DNA of 12,191 nucleotides from Bacteroidetes bacterium UBA6183 (GTDB taxonomy: Bacteria; Bacteroidota; Bacteroidia; UKL13-3), in the NCBI GenBank assembly GCA_002422865.1, contig DITN01000094.1, positions 1-12,191 of the forward strand, read 5' to 3'. This document shows, piece after piece, positions 1 to 6,869 of the stretch. The position numbers were made by a program, and so were the translations under genes. Every line of letters starts with the position of its first letter. Position 1 is the stretch's first letter. The notes below the pieces were generated by a model that did no database searches, was not told the origin of the DNA, and saw nothing but the letters and a program-made list of their open reading frames with translations.

Positions 1-143
1 GTGCTTTTGGTGGCGAAAAAGAAACTGGTGGCGGACGTGAAAGTGGAAGTGATAGTTGGAAAGCATACATGCGCAGGCAAACCAATACCATTAATTATGG
101 TAAAACATTGCCACTGGCTCAAGGAATTGAGTTTAATATCTAA
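1..143 (+). CDS. ALDH7-family (antiquitin-like) aldehyde dehydrogenase, C-terminal fragment
   Basis: The 3' end of a gene that begins before the window; the frame starts at base 3 and ends with TAA at 141-143, leaving 46 residues. The segment GGEKETGGGRESGSD, then WKAYMRRQT, then LPLAQGIEF near the end, is the characteristic C-terminus of ALDH7A1/antiquitin and of bacterial L-piperidine-6-carboxylate dehydrogenases (AmaB/Pcd). Known members oxidise alpha-aminoadipic semialdehyde, in equilibrium with piperideine-6-carboxylate, to alpha-aminoadipate with NAD+ in lysine breakdown; some act on other aldehydes. The catalytic Cys and the NAD-binding Rossmann fold lie outside the window, so activity cannot be judged here. 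The enzyme is expected in the cytosol. The next gene starts 186 bp later with no obvious strong terminator between them, so read-through into it is possible. The family call is firm; the exact substrate is inferred. Confidence 0.9.
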   Translation, partial: AFGGEKETGGGRESGSDSWKAYMRRQTNTINYGKTLPLAQGIEFNI

Positions 144-329
144 CCCAAATTAATCAAAAGGAACTTTAAAAAGCTAATCATTTGATTTGGTGTTATTGTG
201 CATGGTAGTTGTTTTCTAATTTATAAATGGCTTAATTTACAACCACTTATGCTATTTGGTTTGTAATGCTGAGCTTGAATTCAGTTTTGGCAAGCATTTT
301 GTACTCGCGTACATACTAAAGTAATTGTT

Positions 330-1145
330 ATGAGAAAATTTGTATTAACTACTGGTTTGTTTATTGGTGCTGCACTGGCCCAAAACGCACCTATGGAGGA
401 GGTTAAGCCTACCGAAAAAAAATACGAAATCTCTAAAAGAGTAAACACCGCTTTTACTTATGGCGAGAAGTTAAAGTACAAAGTATATTATGGTTTGATT
501 AATGGAGGAACAGCCGATTTTGAAGTGGCCAATAAACCTGCTAAAGTTAATAACCGCAATACTTACTACATAAAAGTTTATGGTAAATCAACCGGTATGG
601 TTGATATGATGTTTAAGGTAAAGGACCAGTTTGAATCTTACATGGATGAAGAGGCTTTGATACCTTGGAAAGCTACCAAAAACGTGCGCGAGGGCGGATA
701 CAAAGCATTAGATTTGGTTTTGTTCGACCATGAAAACGGCATTGCAAACAGCAGTGTAAAAGGTAAAATAGAAATTGGCGAACGCACGCAAGATATTGCT
801 TCGGCTATTTATTTTGCCCGTTCAACCGACATGACCAACGCAAAACCAGGTGATGTTTTTCCGGTTAACTTTTACATGGATGGAAAAAATTATCCGTTAC
901 GTTTTAAGTACGTGGGTAAAGAAATTTTAAAAACAGATTTAGGAACTTTTCGTACCTTAAAAGTAAAACCACAATTGTTGGAAGGCCGCGTGTTTAAAGA
1001 TACAGATGCGTTAACACTTTGGGTAACCGATGACGAAAACAAAGTTCCTATACGTGCTGAAAGTAAAATATTTGTAGGCGCTATTAAAATGGATTTGGCA
1101 GACTTTAGCGGTTTAAGAAATCCGTTTACTGCAAAAATTAAATAA
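330..1145 (+). CDS. Exported DUF3108 domain-containing protein
   Basis: 271 residues starting at ATG 330, chosen because it begins a good signal peptide: Lys/Arg at positions 2-3, a hydrophobic stretch to about residue 15, and a likely cleavage after ALA at residue 17. The mature part matches the DUF3108 pattern in Bacteroidota: a start around residue 44 with YGEKLKYKVYYGLINGG, then a repeated beta-strand layout including the segments TGMVDMMFKVKDQFESYMD and LWVTDDENKVPIRAESK, which suggest a lipocalin-like beta-barrel or sandwich. No lipobox Cys is visible, so a soluble periplasmic protein is likely. No enzymatic residues can be assigned and the biological role of the family is not established. 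No Shine-Dalgarno sequence precedes the start, as is usual in this phylum. A strong terminator begins 21 bp after the stop, so this gene ends a transcription unit. Confidence 0.85.
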   Translation: MRKFVLTTGLFIGAALAQNAPMEEVKPTEKKYEISKRVNTAFTYGEKLKYKVYYGLINGGTADFEVANKPAKVNNRNTYYIKVYGKSTGMVDMMFKVKDQFESYMDEEALIPWKATKNVREGGYKALDLVLFDHENGIANSSVKGKIEIGERTQDIASAIYFARSTDMTNAKPGDVFPVNFYMDGKNYPLRFKYVGKEILKTDLGTFRTLKVKPQLLEGRVFKDTDALTLWVTDDENKVPIRAESKIFVGAIKMDLADFSGLRNPFTAKIK

Positions 1146-1166
1146 TCCGAATTTATACAAAATTTT

Positions 1167-1198
1167 AAAACCACAGTGCTTTATGGTGCTGTGGTTTT
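1167..1198 (+). terminator. Intrinsic terminator after the DUF3108 gene
   Basis: A perfect 10-bp stem, AAAACCACAG (1167-1176) and CTGTGGTTTT (1189-1198), encloses a 12-nt loop, and the T-run continues to 1200. It starts 21 bp after the stop codon at 1145. The A-run on the left arm means it could also work for transcription arriving from the minus strand, but the nearest minus gene ends about 190 bp away. Confidence 0.85.
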
Positions 1199-1200
1199 TT

Positions 1201-1385
1201 GTTTATAACCACGGAGATCACAGCGGAAGAACACAAAGAGCGCAGCGGTTTTTTCTTACCGCTATAATGTATTCTGCCTATAAAAAATCTTCTGTGCTAA
1301 TCTGTGGCTTCTGTGAGCGCCATTCCTTGTGCACCTTGTGGTTAAAAACCTTCTGTGTTCTTCTGAGCCTTCTGTGAGAGGCTCC
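1201..1385. repeat. Dispersed non-coding repeat rich in CACAGA / TCTGTG words
   Basis: A patch built of short, degenerate units. On the + strand it begins with ACCACGGAGATCACAG followed by AGAACACAAAGAG. After about 1285 the same words occur on the other strand (CTTCTGTG, CTAATCTGTGG, CTTCTGTGTTCTTCTGAG). The arrangement is roughly an imperfect inverted repeat: AGAACACA near 1230 is mirrored by TGTGTTCT near 1355. A + strand reading frame crosses 1183-1377, but its peptide (NHGDHSGRTQRAQR and similar) is what such repeats produce when translated, so I do not call it a gene. A second short copy lies at 7181-7220. Function is unknown. Confidence 0.6.
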
Positions 1386-1389
1386 CCAT

Positions 1390-2268
1390 TTAAATGACTT
1401 TATAATTCTTATACTCAAACAAACGTTTCCCGGTTAGTTTTTCAAACCAATACAAAAATCCTTCTTTAAACGTAAACTTCTTTCGGCTGATGTCCCAGGT
1501 AAATTCCCAATTCATGCGTTGCAAACGTTCTTTCATAATGGCAGGGTGTGTGCCTTCAAATCGTTTTAGCGAGTCGATGGTTTTATAGTCGTATTCGTTT
1601 GCGGTTGCTACGTTTTGTTGCACATAATCATCACTATGCCAAAGCTTGTTAAAACTCTCTTGTTTGGCTTGCTGAAACCTTGGGTCGCGCACCCAACCAT
1701 AATGGTAAATTTGTGCGTCAACAGGTTTCACTTGTAACTTACGACCCTCTTTTCTAAACCCTTGCGCATCTTTATAACTGCGTATGCTTTTATCGTTTTT
1801 AATGATGCGTATTTCTTTGCGGTACCAAGTACGCGAGTCGCCCACGTAATCAAAGCTGCCATAAAAATGTGTGTAACCAAACAGCAGGCCTTCTACTTCT
1901 TTTTGGTCTTTATATTTAGCGCAAGCATCTAAAATGGTTTGATGATATTTTTCGTGTACCACTTCGTCACCTTGCAGGTAAAAACACCAATCAAAGTTTT
2001 CGGCAATGGCATCAAACGATTTGTTGGTTTCAACGGCCAATACTTGTCCGCCTTGGCGTAAGCTATCATCCCAAACCGTTTCAATAATTTTTATTTTGGG
2101 TGAGTTAATGCTTTTAATCAACTCCAACGTTCCATCATCACTATTGCCAACGGCCACCATGTATTCATCCACAATAGGCAAAATACTTTTAATAGATTCC
2201 ACAATGGGGTAATCAAATTTTACGGCATTGCGTACCATGGTAAATCCGCAAATAGTTGGTTTGCTCAT
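1390..2268 (-). CDS. GT2-type (GT-A fold) glycosyltransferase
   Basis: 292 residues, ATG at 2268, TAG-free frame ending in TAA at 1390-1392. The N-terminus (ICGFTMVRNAVKFDYPIVES) and the segment VGNSDDGT at residues 40-47 match the nucleotide-sugar-binding start of family-2-like glycosyltransferases. FYLQGDEVVHE at residues 96-106 takes the place of the metal-binding DXD region; in this subgroup it is usually a Q-A/G-D-E motif. A later YHYGWVRDP (188-196) is also typical of the subgroup. There is no signal peptide or membrane helix, so the enzyme is probably cytosolic or peripheral at the inner membrane. The donor and acceptor cannot be told from sequence. It is on the same strand as the OmpA-type gene upstream, but a terminator lies in the 109-bp gap, so it probably has its own promoter. 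It ends next to the dispersed repeat, with no clear terminator of its own. Confidence 0.82.
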   Translation of the reverse strand: MSKPTICGFTMVRNAVKFDYPIVESIKSILPIVDEYMVAVGNSDDGTLELIKSINSPKIKIIETVWDDSLRQGGQVLAVETNKSFDAIAENFDWCFYLQGDEVVHEKYHQTILDACAKYKDQKEVEGLLFGYTHFYGSFDYVGDSRTWYRKEIRIIKNDKSIRSYKDAQGFRKEGRKLQVKPVDAQIYHYGWVRDPRFQQAKQESFNKLWHSDDYVQQNVATANEYDYKTIDSLKRFEGTHPAIMKERLQRMNWEFTWDISRKKFTFKEGFLYWFEKLTGKRLFEYKNYKVI

Positions 2269-2326
2269 GCTGCAAATATGCGTGATGATTTGTTAAAGGG
2301 GAAATTTATGTTTTTATATAAAACCA

Positions 2327-2366
2327 ATCCCGCCAACAAGCCACACACAAGCCTATTAAGCGGGAT
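2327..2366 (-). terminator. Probable intrinsic terminator of the OmpA-family gene
   Basis: A perfect 7-bp inverted repeat, ATCCCGC (2327-2333) and GCGGGAT (2360-2366), with a 26-nt loop. Read on the minus strand the stem is followed by TGGTTTTATATAAAAA, a T-rich tail. It begins 12 bp downstream of the stop codon at 2378. The long loop lowers confidence slightly, but position, GC-rich stem and tail agree. Confidence 0.65.
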
Positions 2367-2377
2367 AGTTTTCGGGT

Positions 2378-4336
2378 TTATAATGAATTAAAGGCTTGCT
2401 TTAATTGCGCTATGGTAATGGGTTGCAGGTTTGCATTAATGGACTGCGGGGTTTCTGCTTTCCCGGTTTGGGTGTAAAACATAGGCTGACTTTTTTGAAG
2501 GCTTATGACAAATAAAGTATAATCGGTATTTTTAGGTATACGTACCTGATAACCGCTGGCAGTTTTGTTGGCATATAAAAAACTTTTTTGCGAAGCAATG
2601 TAAAATGCTACTTGTGCATCTGTTACATCGGGTATGGTAATGTTTACAAACTGATTGGATGGTGTGCGTGTAAACCTATCGCAATTAATAGTTCCCATAT
2701 TTTCAATATAAGCCGTGTAGGTTAATTCTTTTTCAAGGTCGGCCAACTCGTTTTCAAATGTGGTTGGATTTTTAGCTTGAGCCACTTGCGCAAAAGTATT
2801 TACTTCGGCAATGGCCACCTGAGATAATGCCGGTGCTATTTTTAAACTGCGTCTTAAGTAGTTGTTGTCATGAAAATCAACACAAGAAATGTAATCGCGC
2901 CAACCATAACGGTTATGCGATTCAACTAAACCAAGGTCTCTCATTTTTTCTAAACAACCCATGGCAGCCACGTGTTTATCGGCCATGTGACGGTACCTTC
3001 CGTTGTGCATTTTTTGTTTTAGGTCGTCTATCTCTTTATTGTTTAACACTTTGTAATCTGCACTTACTGTAATTAAGTTTTGTAAACCAACACTGTCTTT
3101 GTAGTTATCACGCACGTACTTTAAAAATATTTGTTGTAACTTAATTTGTTGTTCAACCCAATTATTAAACGAGGTAGCATATGCGTTTTTATAATTTGTT
3201 AAATCAACTTCATATTTGGCTCGTTTAGCCTTGTATTTTAGATATGTGTTTTTATGTCTCATTAATAATGCCGAGTTGTTCTCTTGCACCTGTGTTTTGT
3301 ACAATGCATATTTTTCAGAACGTGCAGCCTTACTCAAGGTTAACTTATCCCAAATATTAAAATATTTACGTTCGGGTTCTGCAACAGTTAAGTGAGGGGT
3401 TGATGGAGCAGCCGGGGGTCTTGGTGGTGGCGGAACATTAAAGTAAAAGCGCATGTCTTTTAAATCGTATTGTTGAACCTTAAGCACACCATTGGCCACA
3501 AAAGGTTTTCCGGTAGGTTGCCACTCGGTAAGACCGCTGTTGTTTACCACACCATTAAAAATCTCCATGTCGTTTTTCATGTTGTTTGATGGCATAATTA
3601 CTTTTAATGCAGCACCATTTTTTACCTTTAGTGCTTTGTTATCAGCATACGCGTTTACACTAAACATACCGCCTGTTTCCAACTGTTGCCCATCGGTGGT
3701 TTGGGTTGATAACGATTGCAGCAGGGCATCTTTAGGGTTTAAAAACTCTGATAAATTTACTGTAACAGGTTTGTTTACCGGTTTGTTATTGGCATCAACC
3801 AAAGTGTTAGCCGGAATAAAAATGGTAGTTCCGTTTTTGCCTTTTATGGTGTTGGGTTGAGTAGGATTGATGGTAAACGTTTGTTTGTAATTGCCGCCTG
3901 CTGCCTTAAGCATTTGGTTTACGTTTTTAAAAGCGTAGTTGTCTACTTGCACATCAACCCTTCTGTTTTCTGATTTGTTTTTGGCATTATCGTTAGCCAG
4001 TAAAGGTTTGTTTTCGCCATAATAACTCATTAAAATATGAGTAGGTTTAATACCTTGTTTGACTAAAAATTGTTTAACAGCGTTGGCACGATTTTTTGAG
4101 AGGTTGAGGTTGTAGTTTTGGTCGGCATCATTGTCGGTGTGGGCTGCAATAGTTACTTCGGCATAAGGCGATGCCTTGTATTTATTTACAACTTGCAGTA
4201 GGATACTTTGGTCCTGTTGATCTAAAGCAAACTCGTTTACATTAAAGTTTACCCTAAATGGATTAACAGGCATTTGTGCTTGGATGTTACCAACGACCAT
4301 CATCAATAACATCAAATAAAGAACTCTGTACCACAT
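2378..4336 (-). CDS. Large exported protein with N-terminal OmpA-like domain
   Basis: 652 residues from ATG 4336. Residues 1-20 form a signal peptide ending IQA|Q, with no lipobox Cys. Residues about 28-133 are an OmpA-like peptidoglycan-binding domain: HTDNDADQNYNLNLSKNRA at 66-84 holds the conserved Asp, Leu-Ser and Arg, and SENRRVDV at 122-129 holds the terminal arginines. Residues about 160-280 carry a beta-rich segment (KGKNGTTIFIPANTLVD, then QLETGGMFSVNA) that recurs in Bacteroidota surface proteins. A proline-rich linker, PPPPRPPAAPSTP, follows at 302-314, then a Lys/Tyr/Gln-rich, probably helical region (335-450) and a Cys-containing C-terminal region I do not recognise. OmpA domains normally sit at the C-terminus, so the order is unusual. 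It is likely periplasmic and bound to the cell wall; a structural role is inferred. It is divergent from feoA. Confidence 0.85.
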   Translation of the reverse strand: MWYRVLYLMLLMMVVGNIQAQMPVNPFRVNFNVNEFALDQQDQSILLQVVNKYKASPYAEVTIAAHTDNDADQNYNLNLSKNRANAVKQFLVKQGIKPTHILMSYYGENKPLLANDNAKNKSENRRVDVQVDNYAFKNVNQMLKAAGGNYKQTFTINPTQPNTIKGKNGTTIFIPANTLVDANNKPVNKPVTVNLSEFLNPKDALLQSLSTQTTDGQQLETGGMFSVNAYADNKALKVKNGAALKVIMPSNNMKNDMEIFNGVVNNSGLTEWQPTGKPFVANGVLKVQQYDLKDMRFYFNVPPPPRPPAAPSTPHLTVAEPERKYFNIWDKLTLSKAARSEKYALYKTQVQENNSALLMRHKNTYLKYKAKRAKYEVDLTNYKNAYATSFNNWVEQQIKLQQIFLKYVRDNYKDSVGLQNLITVSADYKVLNNKEIDDLKQKMHNGRYRHMADKHVAAMGCLEKMRDLGLVESHNRYGWRDYISCVDFHDNNYLRRSLKIAPALSQVAIAEVNTFAQVAQAKNPTTFENELADLEKELTYTAYIENMGTINCDRFTRTPSNQFVNITIPDVTDAQVAFYIASQKSFLYANKTASGYQVRIPKNTDYTLFVISLQKSQPMFYTQTGKAETPQSINANLQPITIAQLKQAFNSL

Positions 4337-4350
4337 AGCGTTAGGTATTA

Positions 4351-4370
4351 TACTTGTGTAAACGCAAGTA
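4351..4370. promoter_or_regulatory. Inverted repeat upstream of the OmpA-family gene
   Basis: TACTTGTG (4351-4358) and CGCAAGTA (4363-4370) flank TAAA, giving an 8-bp stem with one G-T position and a 4-nt loop. It sits 15 bp before the start codon of the minus-strand gene at 4336, so it would lie in that gene's 5' untranslated region or over its promoter. On the + strand it is followed by TTTTTG and overlaps TATTTTTG (4369-4376), a match to the Bacteroidota -7 consensus TAnnTTTG, but no -33 element stands at the right distance. It could be an operator, an mRNA leader hairpin or chance. Confidence 0.35.
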
Positions 4371-4416
4371 TTTTTGCTTTGGTATTTAAAACTTAAAAAA
4401 TTGTTAATGAGCTAAA

Positions 4417-4435
4417 ATTGCCTTACTCGGGCAAT
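4417..4435. repeat. Small inverted repeat in the OmpA/feoA divergent region
   Basis: ATTGCC (4417-4422) and GGCAAT (4430-4435) form a perfect 6-bp stem around a 7-nt loop. It is the middle one of three dyads in the 187-bp divergent region. No T-run follows on either strand, so it does not look like a terminator. A regulatory role is possible but unsupported. Confidence 0.3.
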
Positions 4436-4467
4436 CCTAAATTCTTCCAATTTCCAACAACTATCAT

Positions 4468-4498
4468 TTTTTCCTTCTTTAGAAATAATCTAAATTCG
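4468..4498 (+). promoter_or_regulatory. Candidate feoAB promoter (Bacteroidota-type)
   Basis: TTTT at 4468-4471 and TAAATTCG at 4491-4498 are separated by exactly 19 bp. They differ by one base each from the Bacteroidota sigma-ABfr consensus TTTG-N19-TAnnTTTG. The predicted transcript would start near 4504 and have about a 20-nt leader before the GTG at 4524. The -7 element overlaps the right half of the palindrome at 4478-4494, as expected for repression. This is a consensus match by eye, not proven. Confidence 0.45.
4478..4494. promoter_or_regulatory. Palindromic operator candidate upstream of feoA
   Basis: TTTAGA (4478-4483), spacer AATAA, TCTAAA (4489-4494): a perfect 6-bp dyad of 17 bp in total, with its right edge 29 bp before the feoA start. 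The TTTAG-type half-site and spacing recall operators of metal-sensing DtxR/MntR-family repressors rather than the GATAAT-type Fur box. Iron-dependent repression of feoAB by such a regulator would make sense, but the identity of the regulator is inferred and no regulator gene is in the window. Confidence 0.55.
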
Positions 4499-4523
4499 CC
4501 CCCCAACCAATACAAACAATAGG

Positions 4524-4745
4524 GTGAAACTATCGGAATTAAAGTTTAATCAAATAGCTACTGTTAAAGCAGTACATGGCGAAGAGCTTAGTTTAAAGCT
4601 GTTTGAAATGGGCTTATTACCGGGCGAAGAAGTGGAACTTGAAAACATTGCTCCTTTTGGCGACCCGATTGCCATTAGGGTGGGCGAGTACAAAATGTGC
4701 TTGCGCCTAAGTGATGCCAATTGTATTGATATTAATGTGAAATAA
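4524..4745 (+). CDS. feoA: FeoA, ferrous iron transport accessory protein
   Basis: 73 residues, close to the usual FeoA length of about 75. It is a small SH3-like cytosolic protein needed for full FeoB activity. The family pattern is clear: MKLSELKFNQIATVKAV at the start, then LKLFEMGLLPGEEVELE (residues 24-40), IAPFGDPIAIRVGEYKMCL (42-60) and the closing residues of the last strand. The start is GTG at 4524 because no in-frame ATG fits and the domain begins there; the first residue would be read as Met. It is followed after 5 bp by feoB, so the two are co-transcribed and probably translationally coupled. A palindrome and candidate promoter lie 30-55 bp upstream. The assignment is very secure. 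Confidence 0.96.
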   Translation: MKLSELKFNQIATVKAVHGEELSLKLFEMGLLPGEEVELENIAPFGDPIAIRVGEYKMCLRLSDANCIDINVK

Positions 4746-4750
4746 CTACA

Positions 4751-6862
4751 GTGAAGCAGGAAATAACAGTTGCATTAGCCGGTAACCCCAACAGTGGCAA
4801 AACCAGTTTGTTTAATGCCTTAACGGGCTTAAACCACAAGGTAAGCAATTTTCCGGGTACTACAGTTGAAAAGAAAATAGGTTACAGTAAATTAAATGCC
4901 GAAACCCGTGCACAAATTATTGACTTGCCGGGTACCTACAGCCTTTATCCGAAATCGGCTGATGAGTTGGTTACCTATGATATTTTACGTAACAAAGCCG
5001 AAACCAATTTCCCCGATTTGGTTTTATTTATTGCCGATGCCAGCAACCTTAAACGTAATTTGTTATTGTTAACACAAGTTGCAGATTTAGGTGTTCCGGT
5101 AATTTTGGCTTTAAACATGGTTGATTTAGCCGAGCGTAAAGGTGTGTTTTACGAGTTGGATATATTGGCCAAAGAGCTTGGTATTCCTGTTGTTTCCATT
5201 AACGCACGTAACAAAGAAGGTATATCAAAAATAAAAAACTTGTTGCTTGACGAAAGCAAACATAAAAAGGTTACCTACTTCAACATCAACCAGGTTGATC
5301 AAAATTTGTTGAATGAAATAGGAGAAATCACCGATAAAAAAAATCCCTACGCTGCTTTACAATATGCCATTAATGCCGGTGTTTATTTAAACAACAAGGC
5401 CAAACAAATTAATGCTGCTTTCGAAAAGTATAACTTCAACCCCAAGCAATTTCAGGAGTTAGAAATATTACAACGTTATAAAGTTATTGATGAAGCGGTA
5501 CGTTTAAGTCGCAGACAAAAAACAAACCACGTAATAAAAAATATTACCCAGAAAGCGGATGTAATTTTAACCCATCGCATATGGGGATTGGTGATATTTT
5601 TAAGCTTACTATTTTTGGTGTTTCAAGCCATATTCTCGTGGAGTGCTTACCCTATGGATTTGGTTGAAATGGGTTTTGCTTGGTTGAGTGAAACCATAGA
5701 AAAATCTTTACCCGATGGAGTGCTTAACGATTTGTTGGTGCATGGTGTGGTAGCTGGTTTAAGTGGTGTGATTATCTTCTTGCCACAAATTATTATTCTG
5801 TTTGCATTTATTGCCGTGCTTGAAGATGTTGGTTACATGGCGCGTGTGGGTTTTATTATGGATAGAATCATGCGTCCGTTTGGAATGAATGGTAAAAGTA
5901 TTGTTCCACTTATTAGTGGTATGGCCTGTGCTGTTCCAAGTATCATGGCCAGCCGCAGTATAGAAAATAAAAAAGAAAGATTAATTACCATTTTGGTAAC
6001 CCCTTTAATGAGCTGCTCGGCACGACTACCGGTATATACTTTACTAATTGGTATGTTGGTTCCCGAGACAGCAAAATGGGGTCCGTTTAATGTGCATGGT
6101 GTGGTTTTAATGGCCATGTATTTATTGGGCTTTATTGCAGCTTTGGCAAGTGCAGCAGTGTTTAAGTTATTTGTTAAAACCAAGGGCTCGGCTTATTTTA
6201 TCATGGAGTTACCGGGTTATAAATTACCCGTTTGGAATAATTTACTAATTACTTTATACGAAAAAGGAAGTGCATTTGTGGTTGGTGCAGGTAAAATCAT
6301 TGTAGCGGTATCAGTTATATTATGGGCATTTGCATCTTTTGGTCCGCGTGGTAACATGCGTGCTATCGACCAAAAATATGCTACCTTGGCCATGAGTGCT
6401 GATGCAACAGTTAGCAGTGAAGAATTAGCCGCACAAAAAAGTGCCGAACGTTTACAAGCCAGTTATGCCGGTGAGTTTGGTAAATGGATTGAACCTGCCA
6501 TTAAACCATTGGGTTTTGATTGGAAAATGGGCATTGCATTATTAACTTCATTGGCTGCACGTGAGGTATTTGTTGGAACCATGAGCACCATTTACAGCGT
6601 TGGTGGCGGAGCAGAAGGCGATGATTTAAATACCATCAAACAAAAAATGATGGCAGAAAAAAATGAAAAAGGCGAGCCACTTTATTCCATTGCAACAATA
6701 CTATCACTGATGGTGTTTTATGCATTTGCCATGCAATGTATGAGCACCCTTTCTATTGTTAAAGCAGAAACCAAATCGTGGAAATGGCCTATTGTACAAT
6801 TTGTTTACATGACAGCCCTTGCTTACGTAAGCAGTTTAATTGTGTTCAATATATTCAGTTAA
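4751..6862 (+). CDS. feoB: FeoB, ferrous iron transporter with N-terminal GTPase
   Basis: 703 residues, a normal FeoB length. FeoB imports Fe2+ through the inner membrane under control of its cytosolic G domain. All G motifs are present: G1 GNPNSGKT at 11-18, the G2 threonine in NFPGTTVEK (33-41), G3 DLPG at 58-61, G4 NMVD at 122-125 and G5 SINAR at 149-153. A helical spacer follows, and the membrane part starts near residue 275. The paired Gate regions are intact, with conserved cysteines in GMACAVPSIMASRS (Cys393), MSCSARLPVY (Cys422) and AMQCMSTLSIVKAET (Cys663), as known for FeoB pore lining. The start is GTG at 4751, five bases after feoA; there is no ATG near it and translation from there includes the whole G domain. 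A small membrane-protein gene follows after 7 bp. No truncation or damage is seen. Confidence 0.97.
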   Translation: MKQEITVALAGNPNSGKTSLFNALTGLNHKVSNFPGTTVEKKIGYSKLNAETRAQIIDLPGTYSLYPKSADELVTYDILRNKAETNFPDLVLFIADASNLKRNLLLLTQVADLGVPVILALNMVDLAERKGVFYELDILAKELGIPVVSINARNKEGISKIKNLLLDESKHKKVTYFNINQVDQNLLNEIGEITDKKNPYAALQYAINAGVYLNNKAKQINAAFEKYNFNPKQFQELEILQRYKVIDEAVRLSRRQKTNHVIKNITQKADVILTHRIWGLVIFLSLLFLVFQAIFSWSAYPMDLVEMGFAWLSETIEKSLPDGVLNDLLVHGVVAGLSGVIIFLPQIIILFAFIAVLEDVGYMARVGFIMDRIMRPFGMNGKSIVPLISGMACAVPSIMASRSIENKKERLITILVTPLMSCSARLPVYTLLIGMLVPETAKWGPFNVHGVVLMAMYLLGFIAALASAAVFKLFVKTKGSAYFIMELPGYKLPVWNNLLITLYEKGSAFVVGAGKIIVAVSVILWAFASFGPRGNMRAIDQKYATLAMSADATVSSEELAAQKSAERLQASYAGEFGKWIEPAIKPLGFDWKMGIALLTSLAAREVFVGTMSTIYSVGGGAEGDDLNTIKQKMMAEKNEKGEPLYSIATILSLMVFYAFAMQCMSTLSIVKAETKSWKWPIVQFVYMTALAYVSSLIVFNIFS

Positions 6863-6869
6863 TAGTAGT

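Noticed and set aside
145..190. Bulged inverted repeat (CCAAAT ... ATTTGG) after the aldehyde dehydrogenase
   Set aside because: The stem is AT-rich with a 4-nt bulge, a 22-nt loop and no T-run; not convincing as a terminator.
890..1174. 94-codon minus frame overlapping the DUF3108 gene
   Set aside because: A shadow of the DUF3108 coding sequence, with no independent support.
1183..1377. 64-codon + strand frame
   Set aside because: It starts inside the terminator hairpin and consists of translated CACAGA/TCTGTG repeat words; no protein-like pattern.
2273..2280. CATATTTG on the minus strand, one base off TAnnTTTG, before the GT2 gene at 1390-2268
   Set aside because: It lies only 5-12 bp before the start codon, leaving no room for a normal leader, and no -33 box was seen.
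3492..3860. 122-codon frame antisense to the OmpA-family gene
   Set aside because: The opposite strand carries a clear signal-peptide/OmpA protein with coherent domains; the antisense frame shows no motif. The same applies to the frames at 2827-3072 and 2006-2212.
5833..6183. 116-codon frame antisense to feoB
   Set aside because: It lies over the conserved Gate region of FeoB and is a shadow of a constrained sequence.
6840..6869. Upstream TTG start for the small feo-linked protein
   Set aside because: It would overlap feoB and put ten polar residues before the hydrophobic helix; ATG 6870 is a better fit to tight operon spacing.
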